A stretch of DNA of 64,000 nt. Source: Rotaria sordida. Lineage: Eukaryota; Rotifera; Eurotatoria; Philodinida; Philodinidae. The translations under genes were made by a program, and so were the position numbers. Location of the stretch: positions 37,513 to 101,512 of the forward strand of contig CAJNOL010000233.1 in the NCBI GenBank assembly GCA_905250125.1, given 5' to 3'. Below, in pieces: positions 13,964 to 26,690 of this stretch. Within the stretch, counting starts at the first letter, position 1, and each line of letters opens with the position of its first letter. A model generated the notes under the pieces. That model was given only the letters and a program-made list of their open reading frames with translations, was not told the origin of the DNA and searched no databases.

Positions 13964-16900
13964 TCATCTTGGTGATGTTTTTTTCATATCACCTGTACGA
14001 AAATCTGAATCATTACCAATAATTGTTGTTCTTTTCTCTCTATCTTCTCCCATTAAATTTGATTTTATTGCTCGATCATCAGCATCATGATGGCCTGATA
14101 AAATAACATCTGAAAAACGTGATTTTTTTGTAATATCTTTTCGTCGTTCATTGTGATAATCATTATCAGGTCTTATTGTTGTTGTTGTTGTTGTTACCAT
14201 ACGATGATCCATATCGTGATCAAGAAAACGATAATCAATATCGTTATATTCACTTATAATTAATTGTTTTTTTAGTTTATCATCTTGTTCATCATCAACT
14301 TCCATATTTTCTTCATTTAAATTATCATCACTTATAATTACTTTAGTCAAATTACTTTCTTTTATTGCTTTCCATTCAGACATAGCAGTGTTTAGATCAT
14401 TAGTAAATCGTGTACATAAATCTTCACGTCCACTGGATTTTAAAAGTTCTATAGTAGACATAACTATCGGAGAGATAGTATCAATTGATGTGGCATGACG
14501 AATACGATCAAGGGATTCAGATATTAACTTGTTCAAATCTTCGGTAGAACTAAAAGAAAAAAAATTTTAGTCAAATGAATTATCACTAAAGATATGTACT
14601 ACCCGTGGCGATTGGACAACCGCTCCGGTCCCCCCCCCCCCCTCCAGCTCTCTTCTTGTTTTGTCTGCTAGGCGACTGCACCTTCGTCATACCCATCTTA
14701 TAAGTATATGTATATATGTTCAGTTACATCTTCCCTAATGAATTATTCTTTCGTGATATTTTCAACCCGAGGAGTAAATATCAAAGACATCGGTCGTGAA
14801 GTCCTGAAATTCCTTGAAGCCTGCTGTTTTCCCCTCAGTTTTTTAGACGCAGTGTACGTCTCTGATTCTCACTATAATATTAATTAATTGAAAAAGTCAT
14901 ATTTTTGACTTCGAGTTGCATTATTCGGTGTATATTGCATATCCCTTATTTCTACAAAAAGATATGATGTCGTACGTCACATGAAACAAGTTATTTACTT
15001 CTAATAAATATAACTTTTCTAAATTTTAACAAAAAAAAAAATATTGCTTACTATTCAGTTGGAATTGTTTTTGTATTAGTAGTAAATATGGACTGTGGTG
15101 TTGAAAGATTGACATTACTAGTTGATATTGTTTCTGTAATATTACTTCCACCTAATCGTGGATCTTTATTTCTTGATAAACGAGGATCTCGTATAGATGC
15201 AGTATCTTGTAATGAAACAGGTTTATAAGTTATATTACTTAATGATTGACTTTGATTTGGACGATTTAAAGGTTTTGTTCGTTTACCTGATCCAATAACA
15301 ACAAGAAATAATTGTTTTGGATCAATATTTGCTGATAAAGAAAGTGCTGATATAACATTTACTGGACAATCTTTTAAATCAGCTGCTAAAACATACATAT
15401 CACGTATTAATGATGGTTCTGATCGTTTACTAATAACAGCAGCTCGACCTGACGTACGCATTGTATCAACATAACGTAAAAATACATTATTTTCATTATT
15501 ATTTGATGATAGAAGTGTTAAAATAATAACATCACGAACAGCAATTGATTCACGAATATAATCCCAAAGATCACCGAGTCGAAGTCGTCCAAGAATGCCA
15601 AGTTGTTCTGGAATTTCTCCAATAAGATAATCACTTTCACCATAAATACGTATTGATTGACATGGAATTTTAGTATCAGGTGAATTAATAACACCACGCC
15701 ATTGATTTACTACACTCGATGAACGAGTAATAGGTGTTGGTTGATACCTATTGAAAAGTAAAAAAAAAAAAAAAAGGAATAAAGCTTTTTTTCTAAAAAA
15801 AACAACAGCAAATAATTTTTGGTTTACATTTGTGCTGAATCAGTTTTAGATTTTGATGCAATTAGAGGATTATAATCATCACGAATTGGTTGTGGTGCTG
15901 GTGGGAGACATTCATTATTATCACCGGGTGATTCGGGATGTTGTTGTTGTTGTTGAATTATTGATGATCGTGAATTAATACTGACATTATTCACATCATC
16001 ATCATCATCGTAAAGTAAAGCATCAATGCCTGTTGGACTTTCTGGTTCGATATAATCATTATCAAGATCAACTGCTGGAAATATTGGATTTGATACTTCA
16101 TTTGATTCTTCATGAATTGGTGATGTAGGTGGAAGTTTTGGAGGTTCGTCAACAGTTTTAATTGGTATTGGTTCAGTCGGTTGAGGAATTGTTTCTAAAA
16201 TTTCAAAATGATTCATTTTAAAAATCTGACTGTTTTTTGTTAGATCTCAACCTCTAATAAAGACATATACAAGTAAATTTAAGGTAAAATTTTCAATTAA
16301 AATAATTGATTTCTTTTCGAAATATTCGTACAATCAATAAGTTCAATGGTCTAATCTTTTCATAAATGAATGAAATGTATAACGAAAAAATTGACTCTAT
16401 TTCAAAAACTATGGGAAGTAAAACTCATTGGGTTGAGCTCGCATCCCGCCGGATCTGAAAATTCTCGATTCGATGGGCTCTAATGGAAAGTTATAATCTA
16501 TCACGAGTTCTATCGTCAGATTGACTGAGAATGAATGTCAGCTATTTATAACTCTCTTTGAATTTTTACCAATAGGAATCGATGGAGATGGTTTTGGAGA
16601 TGTTGATTTGGATGCTGTTGTATTGGCACATATTGAACAATTGATATCAAATGTATGTAGACCATGTGATGATGTTGTATCTTTATTAGATGTAGATGTT
16701 TGAACTTTAGGTTTAGGTTTTACAGTTGATTTTTGGTCAGAAGTCGAATTGATTGGTTTCTTGGTTTTGACAATAGGTTTTGAAGTTGTAGTATTTTCTG
16801 TTTTTATAGTTTCACGATTTACTTTAGATGCACTAGAAGATTTTGATTCTTTAGATTCATTATTCTTAGATTCAGTTGAAGTTTGTTCCTTCTTTAAATA

Positions 16901-19900
16901 TACAAAATGAAATAAGACAAGGATATATTTTTAGAAAATTTCTTACGCGTTTAAATAAAGGTAAAACTGCATCGTTATCAATAAGACCTTGTCGTGTAAT
17001 TTTAGTTCGAGCTCGTCTTGCCATTTCTTCAGCTGTTTGTTCTTCAGCTTTAATTATCATTTGAACTTCTTTTTCAAATTCATCTTTACGTTTTTCTTTT
17101 TCCTCTATTTAAACAAAAAAAAATAAGAATAATTATGTATTATATTCTTATTCTATGAAAAATCTATACCAGGTGGTAACATATCTTCAGGTTTCATAGC
17201 AACAATTTGTTTAGCTGTAACTTCTTTTGAAAGTATATATTTATAAAAAAACTAAGGGAAAATAAAATAATTAGTTCAAAAATAAAAAAAACTTATAACA
17301 AAAAAAGCTACTTTACATTATTATTCATATTACTAATATTTGCCAATAATGAACGAAATTTATTTTTATATGAATTATCAACTTTACCATAAACACGATA
17401 CATTTCTTCTTCAACTTTATCAGCTATTATTCGAATATCTTCATTTGAAACAAGTTTCTCACCACTTTTCTCTAATCTATAAAAATATGTAATAATAAGA
17501 TTAGAAATACATAAAATTTTTATGAAATACGATCTAAGAGAAATATTGAAATAGAAATTTGTACTCCATCCCAACAGACATTATTGCAATAAGTTACAGA
17601 GGTGTTAGTCGATGAGCTATGCCACTGCAGCACAAATATATATATTTGATTTTTTTTTAAATTTTCAACGTTTCAAATCAATTTTTGGACATGTTACTGT
17701 CTAATTTCTTGTCAATAAGTTCTCGAACATCGTTTTCTCTCTTTTTCATTTCAAAATTTCTCGAAATTAAGAAAATACTGAAAAGATTCATCGAAAAATT
17801 CCAGCCTCCACCGTCGAAGCCTGAGACTTTTGTAACCGCCGACAAAGCCTGAGACTTATGTAGCCATCGCTGAAGCCTGAGACTTTTGTACTCGCCGCTG
17901 CCAAAGCCTAAGACTTCTGTAGTCACTGACGCCACCGAAGCCTGAGACTTCCGCAGCCGTTGTTGATCAAAGCATCGGCTTACACCTCTAATCATATCAT
18001 GACGGACATTATATGAACGGCTCATAACAAACCGTACACCAATAACGTCTCGTTATAATATGTGAGCTGCTATGAAAGATAATGTAACAGGATGGTAAAA
18101 AACATGTGTCCAACAATAGATAGAATAAAACAATTGTCTAGTGATTAGCGATATCCGTTACATCGTATTTCACATCTTAATTCCGCTGAGATTGTACTAC
18201 CAGCTTTCTTTTTCCCCTATTTACCTCGTAATTAGTTTATCAGATAACGCTTGAGGAACTTTCATTCGAATATCGGCATAATTTTGAATATTAGATGAAC
18301 TTGATGTAGTAGTTGTTGGTTTTCCAAGTTGAACTGGCGCTTTTTTTATTGGTACTGGTTTTGTATTAGGTACAACAGGTGCCCATGATAGTTTAGGTTT
18401 AGTTGAATTAGGTGTTAAAGGAGTTTTTGGAGTTGTTGGAGTAACAATCGATGGTGAACGTACTAAACCTGTGTTTGAAGATAGTCTTGGTTCATTCGCT
18501 GTTAATAAAATTGATTGTCGTAAAGCTGGTTTAATAATTTCATATGATGGATGCTGATTTATCCATGTGCATAAATCTTCTATTTTAGGAATTAATTTTC
18601 TATCAAGAACTTTTTTTGTTCGATTTTCATATAATAAAATATCTTCACGTGATGGTGAATTGTCATTATCCTATTTTAAACAATGATATAATTAATCTAG
18701 ATCTTTGCCTTTTTTCTTGAAAAAAAGTAACATACCACTCCTTTACTTCGTTGAATAGCTTGAAGTGTATCATTTATATGACGACGAATACATGCTGGTG
18801 AACAATAAACCCAACCGGATTTTGCCCAATTACTACAACCATGTACAATACAATGAATTTGTGGTTCCTTAAGAAAAAAAAGCAAAAGAATTCATAATTA
18901 TAAATAGAAAAATAAATTTGAATTACATACTACTAATGGATCACGTTGAAAGAATATTCCTGTTTTTGGTCGTTTTGAAGGTTCAGAATTTGTCAGATTT
19001 TTTGACGAAGTAATATTTCCATTTCTTTCGCCAACTTTACGATCAATTGGTGATACAGCATCTATACGTTTTCGTTTAATCATTAGTGATTCATCAGATG
19101 ATCTTCCAGGTTTTATTCCTGAACTTGATGTTACTCCTAATTAAATAATATATAGAAAATGAAATTATTTAATCTAATCAAATACTCATGATCTATGATA
19201 TAATAGGTAGTTCAGTTACATCTCTAGAAAGGAAATATATTTGAAAAGGTAAAACTCGCACAATCAACTAATGTCATTGAGAAGTTTGAAGTCAAAAGTT
19301 GATTTTCTCGGTGACCAGAACTTTTTTGTTGAAAAGTCCAGTAATATTCCGATATCTCGAGAATGAAGACTCTAAAAACCAAATCATTCTAGACTTTTCT
19401 ATTACTCATCAAATAAACATCATCTCAGTCAAAAATACAATTGAAATTGAATCTAGAAGATTTTTATTCCATCTCATCTATTAATTATTCTTTATAAAAT
19501 ATCAAATTCTCTAATACTAATTACTGTAATTCAAATCTTTCTAATGTTTTATTTAATCATTTATTATACCTTGACATGGTGGACAAACAAATTGATCACC
19601 ACTCATATCAAGAACTCTTGCTTGTTCTTTAGTAACACCAATACTAAATTAAGAAAAATAAAATCATTTCAAAAAAAAAAAAAAATAACGATCAATCAAT
19701 CAATTCCTTTACCAATCTCCATGATACCAATTAGCACATGAATCACATCGAAGCATAACTCTTGAATGATCCCATGGTTTTTTACATATACACCAAAGAC
19801 GACGATGGATTTGATCAGTATCATCATTTGATTTATTATTTTTTTCAACTAACATTTCATTATTTTCTTCATTAGCATTTATATCTCCTTCATCATCATC

Positions 19901-21259
19901 ATCATCATCACTAAATCCTATAGTATTCGAATTTTTATTACTACGATCATTCTTTTCTAAAAATGTTGGGCCACCAAGTGCCCACGTAGATTGTCGAAAT
20001 TCATGTGCATCATATAGACCTCTTTCAAGATCACGATAATTTAATTTTGGTCGATTATTTCTTTGTGGATATGATTTACGACTACGAAATGTAAATGGAT
20101 CATCATCATCTTCTCTAAAATAAAATAATCATTTGTATTTTATATATCTAAATTACAAAAAACAAAAAGAAAAGTTTTGAATTTACTGTATATAATTTGA
20201 TGAACTTGTGTCTTTATTACTATTATCATCGGATGTACGATCATCGTTCAATGGACCTGCAATTCAAAAAATAAAAATATAAGATCTATATGAAATAATT
20301 GATAAAATCAAATACACGCATATGTCTGATACAATATTATGATTGTTATAAGAGATTTTCACACCTGTTTTTGTAAAATTAATCATGTATGACAAGATAA
20401 GAAACCTATATTATCTTAGATGGCGCGAAGTCAAACAAGAGACTTTAGTGAAATAACATAAAAATTGATTTTTTTTTTTTCATTTAATATCGCAATTGAA
20501 GCAAAACTCATCTGATATTAGTTTTAATTTCAGATAGTTTGAATATATAGACGAAATCTTACGCGAACCATAATAAGAAATACATTATATCAAATTGAGA
20601 TAGGAGCACTACTGTCGCGCATATCGAGAATATTGAACATGCGCCATCTCTATAACAAATGAGTTGATCTCTCTCTCTCACTCTCTCTCTCTTGTTCTTA
20701 TCTTTGAATGTCTTTTCACTACTATTTAAGTAAAAGATTCTTCTGAATTTAATATCTCATTTGAATTACACGTCTAATTAAAATCTTGCAACTAACAATA
20801 TTGATTCAATATCATTGAAAACCGAACAGCTTGTTTATGATTCTATATTGATCAGTAGATTATCTTTTTCTCTTCTTCATGATGATGACTTCAAAAACTT
20901 TGTTAAAATATAATTTTGTTTGAGTTAAACAATTCTATACGACTGATTATCCCGCTTCATATGATCCTTTTTAACCATTTTGATAGAGGGCGCCAGTAGT
21001 TATCCAGAAGATCTAATAAATCGTATTGCTCCTATTGCTATCGTGAATATTTTCAAAGTCTAATGGCTTGAAATATTTCGCTAACGATGCTCTTGAACTA
21101 CCATATGAACAATAAAATAAAATATCATGTCTTCTTTCTGAATATAGCTTGAATATATTTATATATGTACGTGTATATTTGTCAAAATAGTTTTGATTAC
21201 ACTTGTTATTTATTTCATTCGATAGAATCCTTACCTTTTGATGTACTAGTAGTAATCAT
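13964..21259 (-). CDS. DIDO1/PHF3-like: PHD finger-TFIIS middle domain-SPOC protein (DIDO1/PHF3-like)
   Basis: Nuclear protein expected to bind methylated histone tails, RNA polymerase II and its phosphorylated C-terminal domain. At least 14 minus-strand exons join to about 1,200 residues. Exon 1 is tiny (21259-21235, MITTSTSK). The exon ending near 19712 carries a PHD finger, LWCICKKPWDDSRVMLRCDSC with NWYHGDW, continued by VTKEQARVLDMSGDQFVCPPC at 19646-19571. A small Cys-rich motif CIVHGCSNW...VYCSPACIRRH follows at 18868-18738, as in DIDO. The TFIIS middle domain spans 17477-17173 (KNKFRSLLANISN, then AKQIVAMKPEDM). The SPOC domain is at about 15749-15300 (WRGVINS, VRDVIILTLL). The C-terminus (14550-13964) is acidic and disordered. 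Met at 16216 is not a start: it lies in an intron whose acceptor falls at 16195. Internal introns hold a GC-rich block, a minisatellite and a CT run. Confidence 0.87.
14601..14700. repeat. GC-rich block with 13-bp poly-C in an intron
   Basis: Within the intron between the SPOC and last exons, a block of about 100 bp with GTGGCGATTGGACAACCGC and an uninterrupted C13 run (14630-14642) stands out from the AT-rich surroundings. No terminal repeats or target duplication could be recognised. Confidence 0.6.
17812..17965. repeat. About 30-bp degenerate minisatellite, GCCTGAGACTT units
   Basis: Five diverged copies of a unit of about 30-33 bp with the core AAGCCTGAGACTTYTGTA, separated by GCCGCYG-type spacers. 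It lies in an intron of the PHD-TFIIS-SPOC gene. The minus-strand open frame over it (17678-18025) is just the repeat read through and has no start or splice support. Confidence 0.8.
20668..20692. repeat. (CT)n microsatellite
   Basis: CT run with one interrupting CA in the long first-intron region of the PHD-TFIIS-SPOC gene. Confidence 0.9.
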
Positions 21260-22412
21260 TTTGAAATATTTTGACAAACAATCGATAAATAATAATAAAT
21301 TTTGTCTTGAATATAAAGAAGAAGAAAAAAAACAACTGCAATAGAATATAACCAAACAGAAAGAAAAGCCAGAGATGAATTTTTTTTTGTTTTCTTTTTT
21401 GTTTCATATAATCTTCAAAATTAACCTTTCTTAAATTTTCCTAAAATTAATAGCCTAAAGAAATATATTATGAAAATAATAATAGTAATAATGACATATC
21501 ATTTTTTTTTTTTGTCACTCGATCTTTCTAGTTTTTTTCAATATGTTATATAACCTTGAGAAAAAATAAATAACAGCAAACTTAATGAAACAAACCTCTT
21601 GTGCACTCATATCTTACTATCGTTAATCAACAAAAGACATTGCGAGAGTTCATTCAACAACAAATGATTTACATTTTTTTGTTTCTTCTCTTTTTTTTAT
21701 GTCACTATAATTGGTTCGTTTTTTTAAACATTTAACAAATCAGTCATGCATTTTGCATATTATCAAAACAAAAAAAAAGAATATCAAAACAAGTCGAATG
21801 GATACCATCGACCAATCATATGTCATGTTGAATGAGTCACCGTTGTCAAAATCAAATTTTCTCTACTACGCGAAGGAATTTGAAATTATTTCTACAAATA
21901 AATCATGTATATTTGATCTTTATAGTAAGATTATTACTATATAAGAAATCATAATTTGATAAAAAGAAAACGTGTTATTGATTAAGTTTATAGAGTAAAT
22001 ATTTGTCTAATTCAAAACTTGATTATTATTTAAGAATCCATATTTTTAAACTAAATCAAATAGTGTTTGTAGAGGTGAGAGGGTAGTTGATTGGAAAATG
22101 TTTGCTAAAATTGATCAGATTTCGAGGGTGGGATGGTATTGCATTTAGCTGCTGTTCTACCTTGTAATATTATAACATCATACGATGGAACACTTTTTAT
22201 GAGAGAGAACATCAGTTTTAATGTTACCATCATATGTTAAAACTGAATTGTCGGCGAAAACATTTGATGGACTCCTTGCAGGACTCGAAACTCCATTGAA
22301 GAAAACCATTCGCGAGTGTTTGAAGAGGCAGTATCATTTTAATTGTATTAAAAATAATTAATAAACATCAATTTGATATTGATTTTTTTTTTGTTTTTAT
22401 AGATTTATTCCA
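21260..22412. other. Intergenic between divergent DIDO1/PHF3-like and CstF-64 genes
   Basis: About 1.15 kb that must hold the promoters of both divergent genes. No TATA box or other motif can be assigned with confidence. The open frame at 21711-21944 (+) has no recognisable family feature. Confidence 0.55.
22401..22402 (+). promoter_or_regulatory. Splice acceptor 10 nt before CstF-64 start (candidate SL site)
   Basis: A strong pyrimidine tract (TTTTTTTTTTGTTTTTATAG) ends 10 nt before ATG 22413. It marks either a 5'UTR intron or a trans-spliced-leader acceptor. Confidence 0.55.
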
Positions 22413-23490
22413 ATGTCTGTCGAAGAAAAACAAGCACGATCAGTATTTGTTGGTAATATTCCACATGGAACAACAGAAGATCAAATGAAAGAAATATTTT
22501 CTGTTATTGGACCTGTATTATCATTTCGTATTGTATTTGATCGTGAAACTGGAAATCCAAAAGGATATGGATTTGCTGAATATGCAGGTAAAAAAATAAA
22601 TAAATAAATTTATTTTACTCATAAAAAAAAGAAACAAAATCTTTATTTTAATAGATATAGATATGGCTCAAAGTGCAATACGAAATTTAAATGGTTTCGA
22701 ATTTGGTGGTCGATCATTACGAGTAGATAAAGCATCATCACAAGCTGATGAATTACGTTTATTACATCAACAAACAACTATTGGTACACCAGCATTTGAA
22801 ACCGTTCAGAGTGTTAATGTAACTCCAGATAAAGTTCCTGAAGTTATTGCTCGAACAATTGGTATAGTAAAAAAAATAAGAAAACTTCTTTTTTTTTGTA
22901 TCTCTATTTATTTATTTTTTTTAGTTAATCTTCCACCTGAACAAGTTGTTGATTTAATAAAACAAATGCAAATCATTATTAAAGAATATCCAACAGAAGC
23001 AAGAAATATTCTTATACAAAATCCACAATTAACTTATGCTATGTTACAATCACTTGTTATTATGGGTCTTATTCAACCAAGTGAAGCTGCTAATATGCTT
23101 CATAAACGACCAGATATCCCATCAATAAATCTTATGAGTAATTCTTCACCAGCACCACCTAATCTTGTTAGTGGTTTAATACCTAATCCACCGTTTCAAG
23201 CATCACCATCACTTGTACCACAACCACCTTTACCAATTGTTCCACCACCTCCATTCCATCCACAAATGCCACCAATGAATTTTCCAATAACAACAGCACC
23301 TATTCAACAGTCTAATTCGGCTATAACTGCTAATTCGCCTCTATCACGTACTGATCAAGAAAAGGCTCAATTATTAATGCAAGTATTACAATTAAGTGAA
23401 GCACAAATTGCTCAATTACCAGCTGATCAAAGAGCAAGTATTATATTATTAAGAGAACAAATGCAAAAAAGTGGAATGCTTTCACTTTAA
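22413..23490 (+). CDS. CSTF2: Cleavage stimulation factor subunit 2 (CstF-64)
   Basis: RNA-binding subunit of the CstF complex, which recognises the GU-rich element downstream of poly(A) sites. Three exons: 22413-22587, 22655-22861 and 22925-23490, about 315 residues. An RRM opens the protein with RNP2 VFVGNIP and RNP1 KGYGFAEY. The hinge domain that binds CstF-77 and symplekin follows ([39 protein letters not shown]). A short Pro-rich linker leads to the conserved three-helix C-terminal domain ([31 protein letters not shown]). The protein is much shorter than the vertebrate one because the Gly/Pro-rich and MEARA-repeat region is absent, as in many invertebrates. The second intron (63 nt) has no stop and keeps frame, so a naive reading runs through it. 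Confidence 0.95.
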
Positions 23491-24354
23491 TTAAACATTT
23501 TTCATATTGATTTATCACTATAATCTAGGTCAATTTTTGTGTTTCCTATTTTCTGTAAAATAAAAATAAAACATAATACTATATCATACTAAGAACTTTT
23601 TTTAGAATTATTTATATAGCATAATTTTTAAATTACTCATGACACACGAAGTTAATTAAAACTCGGAGAGGGTAAGCATTTCTTTTTTGGAGCATATACA
23701 TTTATATGTTATCAAAGTATTACACTTAATATCTCTGAGATGTATCTAGAAAAACATAGTTTCATTCGATCTTCCGAATGTATACCATGAAAAAGGACCT
23801 TGTTGAGGATCATACGGACTTCAGGTGGTCAACAAGCGTTCAGATGTGCTTTGAGCTACTAAAACATGAAAATAATAATTCTATTTGATCGATTAATAGT
23901 ATCAACATATATTACCAATGTATGATAAGGACAGATCTAAAGAAGAAAGATTTGATAGTATGTTCTGTTTTCGTAGCATTAAAATCAGTCTCACTGCAAT
24001 TTTGATGAACCCTAGGTGTTGGAATGAAGGTTGATCATAATTGTTTTAAAATACTTATTGAATAAAAATAAAAATAAAACAATTATATAGTTGAAAATCT
24101 TTTGCAACAACAATTGTACTATAGAGATACAAAAAAGTCGAATTTTGATAAGCTTAATCGGCTTTGTCTGTGCCTGTCATGTGTTCTTCTCAGTCTGTTA
24201 TTTGATTCGCTCTATTTATACCCTTTTTTTTGGTACACTAATATTATAATGATATTTAAATAGCGGTAGAAGAGGATTTTAAATAAGAAAGCAAAGAAGT
24301 CATGTAGATCGAAATATAGCATTGCCCGAAAAGTCTATGCAACTCATATTCTGT

Positions 24355-24493
24355 GAAACCATACGATAACAAGTGCTGCATTGATTCAAATATTTCTAAT
24401 AGCATAAGCAGTTTGCTTGTTCATTGACAACTTATGGTTTCTAGTAAAGGTCATTATAGTGAATGGATGCAGCACTTGCTATCGTACGGTTTC
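24355..24493. mobile_element. 139-bp hairpin element with 33-bp inverted arms
   Basis: The left arm starts GAAACCATACGATAACAAG and the right arm reads the same on the other strand with about 4 differences in 33 bp, including the shared core CAAGTGCTGCAT. About 70 bp of unique AT-rich sequence forms the loop. No convincing target-site duplication was seen, so it may be a MITE, a foldback element or the stem of a structured RNA. Confidence 0.8.
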
Positions 24494-24924
24494 TTCAATG
24501 AATGAATAAGACAGTATAAGAATGTCTATCTATCTATGGCTGGTATGTACATAGGAGAGGGGTAAAACAATTTTTCAATATGAAATCTCTTTTTCAAATA
24601 AAATGTCTGATGCAGTTTGTTGTACTCTTGCTAAGGATATATCGAACAATAAAATTAGATAAATATTATGGGAATTATGTGAAATGCAAGTTGTTCTATT
24701 GAATCATGTATTATAACAAAAATTTCAACATAGGACAGGTGCACAACAGTTTGCAAAATAAGTAGTTTTATACTTTTGAAAGAATAAAAAACGACAGGCT
24801 GTGATTGTATTGTCAATAAAAACTAAACAGATCAATGGATTGATCTAAAAGTTTTTCCTAGTATACTAGAGACTATAGGATGTAATCTGACAAAAAACCA
24901 GATGATTCTAGCTCATCTAGTTTT

Positions 24925-25006
24925 GGGTGGGGGTGTGCGTGTGGGTGTGGATATCGATGTATTTTAACACCCATACCTACACCCACTCACACCCACACCC
25001 ATACGT
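24925..25006. repeat. Telomere-like inverted tract 3
   Basis: A G-rich run GGGTGGGGGTGTGCGTGTGG (24925-24950) is followed by a C-rich run rich in ACACCCACACCC (24967-25002). The halves are inverted copies around a loop of about 15 bp. It has the closest TGTGGG match of the five tracts. Confidence 0.8.
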
Positions 25007-25247
25007 AGATTTCATCTTTATTTTCTTTCGTTTTGATGTCATGTATGAATAAATACACATTGTCTTCTAGTATGTTCAAGTATATTTTTTCTTTCTCTCT
25101 CATTCTGTAGCGATTATATATGATCTCTACTGTTTTTCAAAAAGTTCTTCCCTCTACATCTACCATTTTCTAGTGAGTTCTCCTCTTCTTATTCTTCTAT
25201 AAATATATATATATCTGGCGCACGAAGTTTATTTTAAACCTACAACA

Positions 25248-25696
25248 ATGGCAAATTTTCTAGAGACACAACGATCTGAGAGTTCATCAGAATCTGACAA
25301 CGAAATGGAAAATAGCCAGCAAGATATTAGTACTATAATTACTATCTAAAACAAAAGGTTTTACACATTACTATATACCAGTTGATGAGGTAGAATATGT
25401 CACAAAAAATGAAATCCAAACATATAAAAGAAAAAAATGGACATCATTTGATCATTTTAAAGACCTTCAATTTGGAATATGGAAAATAACTTTGCCAGAC
25501 ATTGGATCAGAATGGGAAAATGGATTTTGTAATTGATCAAACTTTTGTAAAGAGTTATATTTGCAAACATGTGATTGGTATGACAATTAGATTGAAATTT
25601 TGCAAACCAACTCCAGCAACAAAGAATATACCTTTGGGTGAAAAAAGAAAACGAAGACGTTCACGAAAAGCAACAAAAGCTTTGTTAATCAAATAA
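25248..25696 (+). pseudogene. Broken SWIM zinc-finger (MULE/transposase-associated) fragment
   Basis: Pieces of one protein can be read in shifted frames. An acidic/Ser-rich start (MANFLETQRSESS) runs to a stop at 25348. The frame with FTHYYIPVDEVEYVT and FGIWKITLPDIGSEWENGFC then resumes. Finally FVKSYICKHVIGMTIRLKFC and a basic tail PLGEKRKRRRSRKATKALL appear in a third frame. The C-x-C...C-x-H spacing of a SWIM finger is present, but the second Cys position reads as TGA (stop) and a frameshift separates the two halves. SWIM fingers of this form occur in MULE-type transposases and in expanded rotifer families. It is probably a dead transposon or gene remnant; the parent cannot be named. Confidence 0.7.
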
Positions 25697-26109
25697 CTAT
25701 TCAATTAAATTTTTTACTTATAGATTTCTGTATTTTTACTTAACAAAAATTATATGTTGTTCTGTCAATTCCTCATATTTTGTCTAGAAAATTAAAATTT
25801 TTTATTGAGAATTTAAATAAAATACTTAGCAAAAGTTTCTTTTCTTTTTTACTTAGATTTATGTTCAAATAATTACTTAGAAAAAAATGGCATTTTTTAC
25901 TTAACTTTTATTTAAAATTATTTTGCACTTAAACAGATGCCAAAAAAATCAGTGCAATAACTAAAATGAAATGAACATTCCAATTTAATAATTTTTCAAA
26001 ATTTTCTTTCAAGATAAAAGTGCAAAAATAACTGGCATCTCTAGCATGAATCTCATGTAAATTTCAATATAAATGTTTAAGATATCTATTAAAAAATTTC
26101 TGGAATTTG

Positions 26110-26690
26110 TCATAAGCTCTCTGTTTGTTTATGTTAACACCTCATCATCGCCAGAATAAAATCCTGAGAGGTTCCGAATCTTGTCAGATTTTAAGCAAAA
26201 CGTAATTAAAGGTTCAAAAATCTTTCCATTTACCACTGCTAACATTTTACTTAAGATTAGTATTAGAATTCGTGTTATGATGTAAAGATTTACAAATCTT
26301 GAGCAGATTCTGAACAAAATCACTTATAAATCTTGATAGAATTCTGAAAAGATTCTATCACGATTTTGATCATAGTTAGTATTGTCTTGTAAAAATCGAA
26401 AAATACTTGTTCCTGAAAAATTCAGAGCAGAATGTTAATAACTTTAGCTCTTGGTTAGAACCTTGAATAAGGATCCACAGCAGATCTTCACTAAAACTTG
26501 ATAAAATCTTGGCACAATTCTGCCCTCTATTCCTGTAACGGTCTTAAATAGGATCGATAGTGAATTCTGCATTCTTAATTTTTGAAAAAAAAAGTTTGAG
26601 CAGAAACTTGAAGAAATCTCGAAAAAGATTCTGAATAAAATTTGGCAGGACTTTTAAAGGATTTCTCAAGAAGTTAACAGGACTGAAACT
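26110..26690. repeat. Degenerate short-period repeat (AATCTTG / GATTCTGAA)
   Basis: Motifs like AATCTTGAGCAGATTCTGAA, AAATCTTGATAGAATTCTGA and TCTCGAAAAAGATTCTGAA recur irregularly over about 580 bp. The pattern is too diverged to define a unit; it may be an old minisatellite. Confidence 0.4.

Larger units (their letters stand above)
23491..25247. other. Intergenic, repeats only
   Basis: The CstF-64 3' region has AATAAA-like signals around 23558-23570. The rest contains a 139-bp hairpin element (24355-24493) and telomere-like tract 3 (24925-25006). No coding exon is visible. Confidence 0.6.

Noticed and set aside
15824-16216. Separate gene starting MNHFEILETI
   Set aside because: An AG acceptor at 16195 joins this exon in frame to the upstream exon ending near 16578; the Met is intronic and the domains complete a single PHD-TFIIS-SPOC protein.
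17678-18025. 115-codon minus frame
   Set aside because: It is mostly a translation of the minisatellite inside an intron.
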